From Clostridia bacterium (lineage in GTDB: Bacteria > Bacillota > Clostridia > Christensenellales > CALWSW01), in the NCBI GenBank assembly GCA_019421925.1, contig JAHZEH010000145.1, positions 1 to 5,636 on the forward strand: a stretch of 5,636 bases of DNA, in the 5' to 3' direction. Both the position numbers and the translations under genes were made by a program. Of the stretch, positions 1 through 5,528 are shown in pieces (the first letter of the stretch is position 1; each line of letters starts with the position of its first letter). The notes under the pieces are model-generated. The model was not told the DNA's origin. It was given only the letters and a program-made list of their open reading frames with translations, and did no database searches.

Positions 1-912
1 CTCAACATGGCCCTGTTGGGTTTCCCCTGGAAAAAGGGGGACATGGTTTTGACCACGGCCTCCGAGCACAATGCAGTCCTGAGACCGCTCCATCTTCTTC
101 AGAGCCTGGGGGTCATTCAATATCACATCGTTTCCGTGGAGAGGGACGGTCATGTCTCTCTGGCCGCCTGGAAGGAGGCGTTGCGCCAGCATAAACCCCG
201 CCTCGCTGCCTTTACCCATGCCTCAAACGTCACCGGCGCGGTCAACGACTGCGCCGCTCTGACCCAAGCCGCAAAAAATGTGGGGGCGGCGGTACTGCTC
301 GACGCGTCCCAGTCCCTGGGGGTTATTCCCGTGCTTCCCCAGAAGTGGGACGTGGATATGGCGGCCTTCACCGGCCATAAATACCTGTTGGGCCCCCAGG
401 GCACGGGCGGCCTGTATGTGCGGGAGGGTCTGGAGCTCCGCCCCATCCTGACAGGAGGTACGGGGATTCACTCCGACGAGGATGAGATGCCCAGGGAGAT
501 GCCCCTTCATCTGGAGGCGGGCACAGGCAACGAACCTTCCTTTTTAGGGCTGCAATCCGCTCTGGAGTGGAGCTCTGCATATCCGCTTGATCCCAACCGT
601 TTAAATGCCAATGTGATGGCACTGGAGCAGGGGCTCCTCAGAATGGGCCTCCAGGTGGTTCAGGTGGAGGGGGAACGGACTCCCGTCCTCGCCTTCACCG
701 GCGGCCCACTGTCCCCTGAGGACTGGGGGGATGTGCTGGTCGGCGGCTATGACATCGTCTGCCGCACGGGCCTCCACTGCGCCCCCCGCATCCTTCCGGC
801 CCTGGGTTTCCCCGCCGCCGGAAGCGTTCGCCTCAGCCTGTCCCGCTTCACAACGGAAAAGGAGATCGGCGCGGTGCTCTCCGCCTTTGAGGAGATACTG
901 AGCGATGGATGA
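1..912 (+). CDS. Cysteine desulfurase family protein (class V aminotransferase), 5'-truncated by the window edge
   Basis: This is a PLP enzyme of the NifS/SufS fold, expected to release sulfur (or selenium) from cysteine (or selenocysteine) as an enzyme-bound persulfide. The frame is open from base 1. The ATG at base 7 is internal, because roughly 80-90 N-terminal residues of a normal ~380-residue protein are missing. Visible motifs are EHNAVLRPL near the start, SNVTG (cofactor contact), LLDASQSLG with the PLP-binding Asp, the Schiff-base lysine in FTGHKYLLG (codon 379-381), and the catalytic cysteine in RTGLHCAP (codon 778-780). All are intact. From family knowledge, the EHNxVLRPL plus GLHCAP pattern fits the EF2568-type subgroup (TIGR01977), known from selenium-dependent molybdenum hydroxylase clusters. 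The stop overlaps the next start by 8 bp. The role as sulfur or selenium donor to the downstream genes is inferred from this coupling. Confidence 0.88.
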   Translation, partial: LNMALLGFPWKKGDMVLTTASEHNAVLRPLHLLQSLGVIQYHIVSVERDGHVSLAAWKEALRQHKPRLAAFTHASNVTGAVNDCAALTQAAKNVGAAVLLDASQSLGVIPVLPQKWDVDMAAFTGHKYLLGPQGTGGLYVREGLELRPILTGGTGIHSDEDEMPREMPLHLEAGTGNEPSFLGLQSALEWSSAYPLDPNRLNANVMALEQGLLRMGLQVVQVEGERTPVLAFTGGPLSPEDWGDVLVGGYDIVCRTGLHCAPRILPALGFPAAGSVRLSLSRFTTEKEIGAVLSAFEEILSDG

Positions 913-1213
913 GATCGTGCGCATCAAAGTTGAAAACTGCTTCTCCCAGGCCCAGACCTACGGGTATGTCCTGCCTTTCAGGGTGGACGAGGCTTTTTTA
1001 GAGGCGCTGCGCCCCCTGGGAACCTTTCAGATCAAGCGGAACTACCGGCGGCCTTTTTTCTTCCTCCATCTTAAAGACGGCTCCCAGGTCAAAGGGATGC
1101 TCAACGATACCGTGGTCAAAGCCAGCTATCCGGACGAGCGCTATGAAGCCGGCATGCAGGCCTTTGAGGAAAATCTGAGCCACATCACGGGAAGGAAGAT
1201 TATCCATGAGTAG
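905..1213 (+). CDS. Conserved-looking small protein of unknown function (102 aa) in a desulfurase/radical SAM operon
   Basis: I do not recognise this family. The 102-residue product is soluble-looking, with no signal peptide or membrane segment. It has a mixed hydrophobic/charged pattern, a basic stretch (KRNYRRPFFFLHLKDGSQ, about residues 40-57) and an acidic C-terminal half. It has one cysteine only (NCF, residue 12), so a multi-Cys metal site within one chain is unlikely. The coding call rests on position: the start overlaps the desulfurase stop (ATGGATGA, 8 bp), GAGGAG at 889-894 lies about 10 nt upstream, and the stop overlaps the next gene's start (ATGAGTAG, 8 bp). Overlap at both ends implies translational coupling and a role with the flanking enzymes, perhaps as carrier, chaperone or substrate protein. 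It does not show the CxGxA-type motif I associate with DUF3343 or the YedF/TusA sulfur carriers. Confidence 0.78.
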   Translation: MDEIVRIKVENCFSQAQTYGYVLPFRVDEAFLEALRPLGTFQIKRNYRRPFFFLHLKDGSQVKGMLNDTVVKASYPDERYEAGMQAFEENLSHITGRKIIHE

Positions 1214-2576
1214 CACTGTTTTAAGCACAACCCAGAGCGTCTGCCCGGTCTGCCTCGAGAGAATCCCGGCCAGCCGTGTGGCCTATGGAAGGGAGGTCTA
1301 CCTGGAGAAGGACTGTCCCCGTCACGGGCATTTTAAAACAAAGATATGGGGAGGTCAGCTCCCATATGAGGGCTGGGCTAACGAAAAAATCCCCTCCGCC
1401 CCTATCAACGGCGCGGGGGTTGTTCAACGGGGCTGCCCCTACGACTGCGGGCTCTGTCCCGAACACCGGCAGCATACCTGCTGCGTCCTGTTGGAGGTCA
1501 CCCAGCGCTGCTCCCTGGGCTGCCCCATCTGCTACGCCTCCGCCGGGAGCCCCCAGGGACAGGATCCTTCTTTGGAAGACATCGGACAGCGGTTCGACGA
1601 GATGATGAGATGCGGCGGTCCCTTCAATATCCAGCTCTCCGGCGGTGAACCGACCGAGCGGGAGGACCTGCCCGAAATCATCCGAATGGGCCGGGAGAGG
1701 GGTTTTACCTTTTTCCAGCTCAACACAAACGGCCTGCGCATCGCCAGCGACAAAGAATATCTGGACTGTCTCAGGGAGGCGGGGCTGGACTGTGTCTTTT
1801 TGCAGTTCGACGGCCTGCGGGACAGCACCTATCAGGCCCTGCGCGGACGCCCTCTGTTTGAACAAAAGCAGAGGGCCATTGAGGCCTGCAGAGAGGCCGG
1901 GTTGGGCGTTGTGCTTGTCCCGGTGCTTGTGCCGGACGTCAATATCGACGAGATTGGCGATATTCTGCGCTTCGCCTTCTCCCAGATGCCCACAGTGCGC
2001 GGCGTTCATTTTCAGCCCGTCAGTTATTTTGGGAGGTATGGGATACAGCCGCCGGAGGAGAGGTTCACTCTGTCCGATCTTCTCTGGGAGATCGAGCATC
2101 AGAGCGGCGGCAAGCTCTCCATGGAGCAGTTCTCCCCCGGGGGGGCGGAGAACGCATACTGCTCCTTCAGCGGGAATTTCATCGAGATGGAGGACGGCTC
2201 CCTGCGCCCCTGGTCCGCTCCCCAGAGCTGCTGCTGTGGAAAACCGCCGGTTGCCGGGCAGGCCGCCAGGAAGGCCCAGAAATTTGTGGCCCGCCATTGG
2301 TCGGGACGCAGAGGCCAGTCCTCACCCAAATTAAGCAGCGGGAAACCCAGCGCCACCGCCTCTCTGGACGCCTTCCTGGACCGCATCGACAACCACTCCC
2401 TGGCCATCTCCTCCATGGCCTTTATGGACGCATGGAATCTGGACCTGGAGAGGCTGCGGGACTGCTATATTCATGTGGTCTGCCGCAGAGAGGGAAAGGT
2501 CAACCTCATCCCGTTTTGCGCCTATAACCTGTCCTCCACCATGGGCGGGACCCTTTATCGGGGCATACAGCCATGA
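1206..2576 (+). CDS. Radical SAM protein with extra Cys motifs, TrsS/MJ0619-like
   Basis: This 456-residue enzyme is expected to cleave S-adenosylmethionine at a [4Fe-4S] cluster to start radical chemistry. In order it has: an N-terminal CPVC (Cys13, Cys16) and KDCPRHG (Cys37) zinc-ribbon-like segment; a GCPYDCGLCPEH block (Cys77, 81, 84) followed by TCC (Cys92-93); the radical SAM signature CSLGCPIC (Cys102, 106, 109); the SAM-contact GGEPT (146-150); a TIM-barrel core including VHFQPVS; and a Cys-rich tail with CCC (342-344), Cys420, Cys426 and PFCAYN (Cys438). The CPxDCGLCPEH block before the radical SAM site is typical of the MJ0619/tetraether synthase-like group. With this operon context it points to TrsS, a (seleno)protein family named from selenium-linked clusters. 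There is no in-frame TGA before the end, so this copy uses cysteine. AAGGAAGA (1192-1199) supports the ATG. The substrate is unknown. Confidence 0.85.
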   Translation: MSSTVLSTTQSVCPVCLERIPASRVAYGREVYLEKDCPRHGHFKTKIWGGQLPYEGWANEKIPSAPINGAGVVQRGCPYDCGLCPEHRQHTCCVLLEVTQRCSLGCPICYASAGSPQGQDPSLEDIGQRFDEMMRCGGPFNIQLSGGEPTEREDLPEIIRMGRERGFTFFQLNTNGLRIASDKEYLDCLREAGLDCVFLQFDGLRDSTYQALRGRPLFEQKQRAIEACREAGLGVVLVPVLVPDVNIDEIGDILRFAFSQMPTVRGVHFQPVSYFGRYGIQPPEERFTLSDLLWEIEHQSGGKLSMEQFSPGGAENAYCSFSGNFIEMEDGSLRPWSAPQSCCCGKPPVAGQAARKAQKFVARHWSGRRGQSSPKLSSGKPSATASLDAFLDRIDNHSLAISSMAFMDAWNLDLERLRDCYIHVVCRREGKVNLIPFCAYNLSSTMGGTLYRGIQP

Positions 2577-3841
2577 TTTCGCCGCTGGACGGCTGGATCG
2601 GGCAAAAGCTGGGCCTGGCCGCCCCGCTGTCCCGGGAGGCGCTAGCGGGTTGGCAGTTTGAGCAGGCTCGCAGGGTGATGGCACTGGCCAAGGCGCGCGC
2701 CCCCTTTTATCAGCAGCTCTACCGCAATACCCGGGTCCCCAACTCCCTGGAGGAGTTCTCCGCTCTCCCCTTTACCACAGAGGAGGACTTGAGAAAGGAC
2801 GGCCATCGCATGCTTTGCGTCTCCCAGAGTGAGATCGAACGGGTGATCACCCTGTGCTCCAGCGGAACCACACAGACCCCCAAGCGCATCTTTTTCACCC
2901 AGGACGACCAGGAGCTGACGATAGATTTCTTCCACCGGGGCATGGCCACGCTGGCAAAGGAGGGGGAGACCGCCGCCATCTTCCTGCCCTGCGCTTCACC
3001 AGGAAACGCAGGCGATTTGCTCTGTCAGGGGCTTGGCCGGCTGGGTGTACAAACTGTCCGCCACGGCCTGATTCAAAATCTTGGCAAAGCGGCGGAGCAC
3101 CTCTCGGAACAGGGAGCGCAGGTGCTCATCGGCGTGCCCACGCAGATTCTCGCTCTGGCCGCTTACTGTAAGGCCCATGGAATTGGAACCAATATCGAGC
3201 GGATCCTGCTCAGCACCGACTGCATCCCGGACTCTTTAAAAAAACAGATCGAGGCTCTTTGGGGCTGCGAGGTGTTTGTGCACTTTGGCATGACGGAGGC
3301 CGGACTGGGCGGAGCGATCGACTGCCGGGCCCACGCGGGGATGCATCCCAGGGAGAACGACCTCCTCTTCGAGATTGTAGAGCCCACGACCGGCCGGATC
3401 TTGGCGGAGGGGGAGTGGGGAGAACTGGTGATGACAACTCTCACCCGGCGCGGTATGCCCCTCCTGCGGTACCGCACAGGGGACAGGGCCCGCTTTCTGC
3501 CCGGCCCATGTCCCTGCGGAAGCATCCTCAAGCGTCTGGACCGCATCCCCGGCCGCCTGTCTCAGGAGATGGGCGGCATTCCCGCCCTCAGCCGTCTGGA
3601 TGAGGCTCTCTTCTCATTTCAGGGCCTGGTGGACTATGATGCCATGCTGTATCCCAAGCCTGTCCTCACTCTGAAGCTCCTCTGCCTGGAGGGGTATGAA
3701 CGGCCCTCGCAGCAGGCGGTGCGCAGGGCGGCAGAGGAGAGCTGCGTCCCCTTTGAGGAGCTTCGGGTGGAGTGGGAGACGATCTCACAGGAATTGCCCC
3801 CTTATCGGGGGAAGCGGGTTCTGAAACGGAATATTTCATGA
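2573..3841 (+). CDS. PaaK-like AMP-dependent acyl-CoA ligase (DVU_1553-like)
   Basis: This 422-residue member of the ANL adenylating superfamily is nearest in layout to phenylacetate-CoA ligase. It is expected to activate a carboxylate as acyl-AMP and pass it to CoA or another thiol. Motifs are the phosphate-binding SSGTTQTPK (from residue 96), the adenine-site HFGMTEAG (237-244), the ribose-contact Asp in YRTGDRARF (300-308), a CPCG pair just after it as in PaaK enzymes, and a C-terminal PYRGKR with the likely adenylation lysine. The hinge region after IPGR diverges from the usual SDD pattern of PaaK, so the acyl specificity is probably different. The ATG overlaps the radical SAM stop (ATGA, 4 bp) and has no strong ribosome binding site of its own, which implies re-initiation from the upstream gene. 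From memory, DVU_1553-type ligases accompany TrsS-type radical SAM genes. Confidence 0.85.
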   Translation: MISPLDGWIGQKLGLAAPLSREALAGWQFEQARRVMALAKARAPFYQQLYRNTRVPNSLEEFSALPFTTEEDLRKDGHRMLCVSQSEIERVITLCSSGTTQTPKRIFFTQDDQELTIDFFHRGMATLAKEGETAAIFLPCASPGNAGDLLCQGLGRLGVQTVRHGLIQNLGKAAEHLSEQGAQVLIGVPTQILALAAYCKAHGIGTNIERILLSTDCIPDSLKKQIEALWGCEVFVHFGMTEAGLGGAIDCRAHAGMHPRENDLLFEIVEPTTGRILAEGEWGELVMTTLTRRGMPLLRYRTGDRARFLPGPCPCGSILKRLDRIPGRLSQEMGGIPALSRLDEALFSFQGLVDYDAMLYPKPVLTLKLLCLEGYERPSQQAVRRAAEESCVPFEELRVEWETISQELPPYRGKRVLKRNIS

Positions 3842-3845
3842 GAAA

Positions 3846-3880
3846 AGCACGCACGGTTGCCAGAATATTCCGTGCGTGCT
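3846..3880. terminator. GC-rich hairpin after the ligase gene, possible bidirectional terminator
   Basis: A perfect 11-bp inverted repeat (AGCACGCACGG at 3846-3856, CCGTGCGTGCT at 3870-3880) encloses a 13-nt loop. It starts five bases after the ligase stop. On the + strand it is followed only by ATACTATTT, a poor U-tract. On the minus strand the stem is followed by TTTCTC, which is better. It probably ends the upstream operon and/or blocks read-through from the tRNA side. Confidence 0.55.
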
Positions 3881-3885
3881 ATACT
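3857..3885 (+). promoter_or_regulatory. Candidate sigma-A promoter embedded in the post-operon hairpin
   Basis: TTGCCA (3857-3862, 5 of 6 to the -35 consensus) and TATACT (3880-3885, 5 of 6 to the -10) are separated by 17 bp. The -35 box falls in the loop and the spacer covers the right arm of the hairpin at 3846-3880. It would transcribe antisense to the tRNA-Trp gene and towards proC. It could be a chance match, since proC has a better promoter of its own at 4026-4054. Confidence 0.3.
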
Positions 3886-3905
3886 ATTTGGAGTGTAATG
3901 TACAT

Positions 3906-3941
3906 AAAAAAGCATCCATCGCATGATGCAACGGATGCTTT
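3906..3941 (-). terminator. Rho-independent terminator of the tRNA-Trp gene (minus strand)
   Basis: Read on the minus strand, AAAGCATCC (from 3941) and GGATGCTTT (ending at 3909) form a 9-bp stem with a 15-nt loop. The loop can itself fold weakly through GCAT/ATGC. A continuous T-run ends at 3906. The hairpin begins within the encoded CCA end of the tRNA, so it lies exactly where termination of that transcript is needed. Confidence 0.8.
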
Positions 3942-4016
3942 GGCAGGGGAGACGCGACTCGAACACGCAACCGGCGGTTTTGGAGACCGCTGCTCTACCA
4001 ATTGAGCCACTCCCCT
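3941..4016 (-). tRNA. tRNA-Trp, anticodon CCA
   Basis: Read on the minus strand, all cloverleaf parts are present. The acceptor stem AGGGGAG pairs with CTCCCCT, with discriminator G and an encoded CCA (3943-3941). The D-arm is GCTC/GAGC around AATTGGTA. The anticodon stem GCGGT/ACCGC encloses the 7-nt loop CTCCAAA, giving anticodon CCA at 3983-3981. The T-loop is TTCGAGT on a stem with two wobble pairs. Total length is 76 nt including CCA. The CCA anticodon reads UGG only, so it charges tryptophan. The gene has its own promoter (4047-4075) and its own terminator (3906-3941), so it is a monocistronic tRNA unit facing the neighbouring protein genes. Confidence 0.97.
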
Positions 4017-4025
4017 ATGTGCTGT

Positions 4026-4054
4026 TTGAGCGAACCAGCGATATCTATTATAAT
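4026..4054 (+). promoter_or_regulatory. Sigma-A promoter of proC (plus half of a divergent pair)
   Basis: TTGAGC (-35, 4026-4031) lies 17 bp from a perfect TATAAT (-10, 4049-4054). Transcription should start near 4061, giving a leader of about 37 nt before the proC start codon. The -10 box shares six bases with the oppositely oriented tRNA promoter. Confidence 0.82.
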
Positions 4055-4075
4055 CTTATTCGTACCTTTCGTCAA
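4047..4075 (-). promoter_or_regulatory. Sigma-A promoter of tRNA-Trp (minus half of a divergent pair)
   Basis: On the minus strand, TTGACG (-35, 4075-4070) lies 17 bp from a perfect TATAAT (-10, 4052-4047). The predicted start near 4040 leaves about 24 nt of leader before the mature tRNA 5' end at 4016. This is the stronger -35 of the two opposing promoters, as expected for a tRNA gene. Confidence 0.82.
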
Positions 4076-4097
4076 TACTATTTTAGGAGGATTTTCC

Positions 4098-4904
4098 ATG
4101 CTAAAGCAAAAAATAGGCTTCTTGGGCTGCGGGAATATGGCTGCCGCCATCATTGGAGGCATTATATCCGGAGGGGTTGTCCCGGCGGACCTGATCTATG
4201 CATATGCGCTCCATTACGATGCGCTGAAAGTCAGAGCGGACGCCCAGGGATATCACGCAGTGGACTCTCTGGACGCCCTTTGCCGCAGCAGCGACGTCAT
4301 CGTGCTGGCGGTCAAGCCCAATGTGGTGCCCCAGGTTTTGGCTGAGGCAGGGGAGGGGCTTGCCGGAAAAACGGTGATCTCCATCGCCGCTGGCCTCAGC
4401 GTGGAGCGGCTGACCTCCATGCTTCCCGGGCAATGCCATCTGCTGCGGGTCATGCCCAACACCCCCGCTATGGTTGGCGCGGGCGCGACTGCCCTGTGCA
4501 GCAACACCAACTTCACAGAGGACGAGAAGGCCGTTGCCGAGCAGATTTTCGGCGCCATCGGTATCTTCGAGTGGGTTCCGGAGCGTCTGATGGACGCCGT
4601 AACGGCGGTCAGCGGCAGTGGCCCTGCCTATGTATTCCTGTTTATCGAGGCGATGGCCGACGCGGGCGTAAGGGAGGGCCTGCCCCGGGCAACAGCTTAC
4701 CGCCTGGCCGCCCAGACTGTCCTGGGCTCGGGCAAGATGATGATCGACACAGGGAAGCATCCCGGGCTGCTCAAGGACATGGTGTGTTCTCCCGCCGGCA
4801 CCACGATCGAAGCGGTCTACGCCCTGGAAAAAGGGGGCCTGCGCGCTGCCGTACAGGACGCGGTACGGGTTTGCGCCGATAAATCCAAACTTATGGGAAA
4901 ATAA
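4098..4904 (+). CDS. proC: Pyrroline-5-carboxylate reductase ProC
   Basis: ProC catalyses the last step of proline synthesis, NAD(P)H-dependent reduction of 1-pyrroline-5-carboxylate to proline, in the cytoplasm. The 268-residue product is of normal family length. It opens with the Rossmann dinucleotide-binding motif (IGFLGCGNMAAAI), continues with SSDVIVLAVKPNVV and the RVMPNTPAMVGAG segment, and ends in the helical dimerisation domain with TAVSGSGPAYVF, EGLPRATAYRLAAQT and SPAGTTIEAVYALE, the family signature. The reading frame is open back to 4002, but the ATG at 4098 is chosen: it has AGGAGG at 4085-4090 (7-nt gap), the Rossmann motif begins right after it, and upstream codons run into the tRNA and promoter. 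It has its own promoter and is followed after 24 bp by rnhA, probably on one transcript. No proB/proA lies nearby. Confidence 0.97.
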   Translation: MLKQKIGFLGCGNMAAAIIGGIISGGVVPADLIYAYALHYDALKVRADAQGYHAVDSLDALCRSSDVIVLAVKPNVVPQVLAEAGEGLAGKTVISIAAGLSVERLTSMLPGQCHLLRVMPNTPAMVGAGATALCSNTNFTEDEKAVAEQIFGAIGIFEWVPERLMDAVTAVSGSGPAYVFLFIEAMADAGVREGLPRATAYRLAAQTVLGSGKMMIDTGKHPGLLKDMVCSPAGTTIEAVYALEKGGLRAAVQDAVRVCADKSKLMGK

Positions 4905-4928
4905 TAACAAAAGGATTGTAACTGCCGT

Positions 4929-5377
4929 ATGAAAGAGGTTCAGATATACACCGACGGCGCCTGTTCCGGGAATCCCGGCCCAGGCGGCTGGGGCGCTATC
5001 TTGATTTACCAGGGGCATGAGAAAGAAATCTCGGGCTTTGAGCCCCAAACCACAAATAACCGGATGGAACAGACAGCGGCTATTGAGGCGCTGTCTCTGC
5101 TCAAAGAGGCCTGCATCGTGGATCTGTACACAGACAGCGCCTATTTGTATAATGCCTTTGAGCAGAACTGGCTCAGAGGCTGGCAACGAAACGGCTGGCG
5201 CAAGGCCAGCGACAAAAAGCCGGTGGAAAACCGCGACCTGTGGGAAAGCTGCTGGAACTGGCGCAAACCCATACGGTGCATTGGCATAAGGTAAAGGGCC
5301 ACAGCGACAATCCATACAACAACCGGTGCGACGCGCTGGCAACAGGGGCCATCAAAAAGGCAAATCCGCCGCAATAG
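4929..5377 (+). pseudogene. rnhA: Ribonuclease HI with a one-base frameshift
   Basis: RNase HI degrades the RNA strand of RNA-DNA hybrids. The first part reads in frame from ATG 4929 and carries YTDGACSGNPGPGGWG (catalytic Asp9), NNRMEQTAAI (Glu47) and LYTDSAY (Asp69), then the WLRGWQRNGW handle region. After about 5244 the frame stops matching the family and ends at TAA 5292-5294 (121 aa). The remainder, including HTVHWHKVKGHSDNP and NNRCDALA with the active-site His and fourth Asp, continues in the -1 frame to TAG 5375-5377. Adding one A to GGGAAAG (5242-5248) restores a 149-residue protein with the expected DLWEKLLEL sequence, close to the E. coli length of 155. The single-frame product lacks two active-site residues and should be inactive. 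It may be a true mutation or a homopolymer sequencing error. A weak ribosome binding site (AAAAGGA, 4909-4915) precedes it. Confidence 0.85.
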
Positions 5378-5407
5378 AAACCGGCGGGCAAGCAGCATTT
5401 GAGCGAG

Positions 5408-5425
5408 TTTAGCGGATCGTTGCGG
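5408..5425 (+). repeat. Diverged third copy of the 18-mer of the inverted repeat
   Basis: TTTAGCGGATCGTTGCGG matches the right arm of the inverted repeat (5458-5475) at 14 of 18 positions in the same orientation, with the first seven bases identical. It lies 50 bp upstream of that arm. It may be a weaker binding site for the same protein. Confidence 0.5.
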
Positions 5426-5433
5426 GAATCCAC

Positions 5434-5475
5434 CTACAACTATTCGCTAAACTTGTCTTTAGCGAATAGTTGTAG
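5434..5475. repeat. Perfect 18-bp inverted repeat with 6-nt loop upstream of the recombinase gene
   Basis: CTACAACTATTCGCTAAA (5434-5451) is the exact reverse complement of TTTAGCGAATAGTTGTAG (5458-5475), separated by CTTGTC. The AT-rich arms and the absence of a following T-run argue against a terminator. The overlap with a promoter suggests an operator or recombinase-binding site. It could alternatively be an element end. Confidence 0.9.
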
Positions 5476-5481
5476 TAGAAT
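5453..5481 (+). promoter_or_regulatory. Candidate promoter of the recombinase gene, inside the inverted repeat
   Basis: TTGTCT (5453-5458) lies mostly in the loop of the inverted repeat. TAGAAT (5476-5481) follows immediately after its right arm, giving a 17-bp spacer. Matches to consensus are 4 of 6 and 5 of 6. A protein bound to the repeat arms would cover the spacer and block polymerase, so autoregulation is plausible. The predicted start near 5488 leaves about 40 nt of leader. Confidence 0.5.
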
Positions 5482-5528
5482 GAATCCGATCCCCACTCTG
5501 ATGAATTTGATGAAATTGGAGAACGACT

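Noticed and set aside
1221..2297. A 358-codon open frame on the minus strand across the radical SAM gene
   Set aside because: It lies antisense to a motif-rich gene, and its translation is low-complexity Gly/Ala/Leu without recognisable domains.
2574..2576. TGA ending the radical SAM gene as a possible selenocysteine codon
   Set aside because: Read-through adds only about 22 residues with no family resemblance, the next gene starts on this very codon (ATGA), and the protein already ends in the expected PFCAYN tail region.
3838..4005. Short frame starting at ATG 3838 just after the ligase
   Set aside because: It runs through the hairpins and antisense to the tRNA-Trp gene, and has no ribosome binding site or recognisable product.
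3941..4016. tRNA-Trp gene as the attachment site of the element carrying the recombinase
   Set aside because: The recombinase is 1.5 kb away behind intact proC, and no duplicate of the tRNA 3' end is seen elsewhere in the window.
4002..4097. 32-codon N-terminal extension of ProC
   Set aside because: It would overlap the tRNA gene and the proC promoter, and the strong ribosome binding site at 4085-4090 and the Rossmann motif both fix the start at 4098.
5241..5250. Programmed -1 frameshifting in rnhA
   Set aside because: The zero-frame codons here (TGG GAA AGC) do not form an X XXY YYZ slippery heptamer, and no stimulatory hairpin follows closely. rnhA genes are not known to need frameshifting.
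4101..5342. A 413-codon open frame on the minus strand across proC and rnhA
   Set aside because: It is antisense to two clearly recognised genes, has no family-like sequence, and arises from high-GC codon bias.
5426..5487. GAATCC direct repeats (5426-5431, 5482-5487) flanking the inverted repeat as target-site duplications
   Set aside because: Six-base matches at this distance are easily chance, and the enclosed 42 bp with arms of 18 bp is too short for a convincing miniature transposon.
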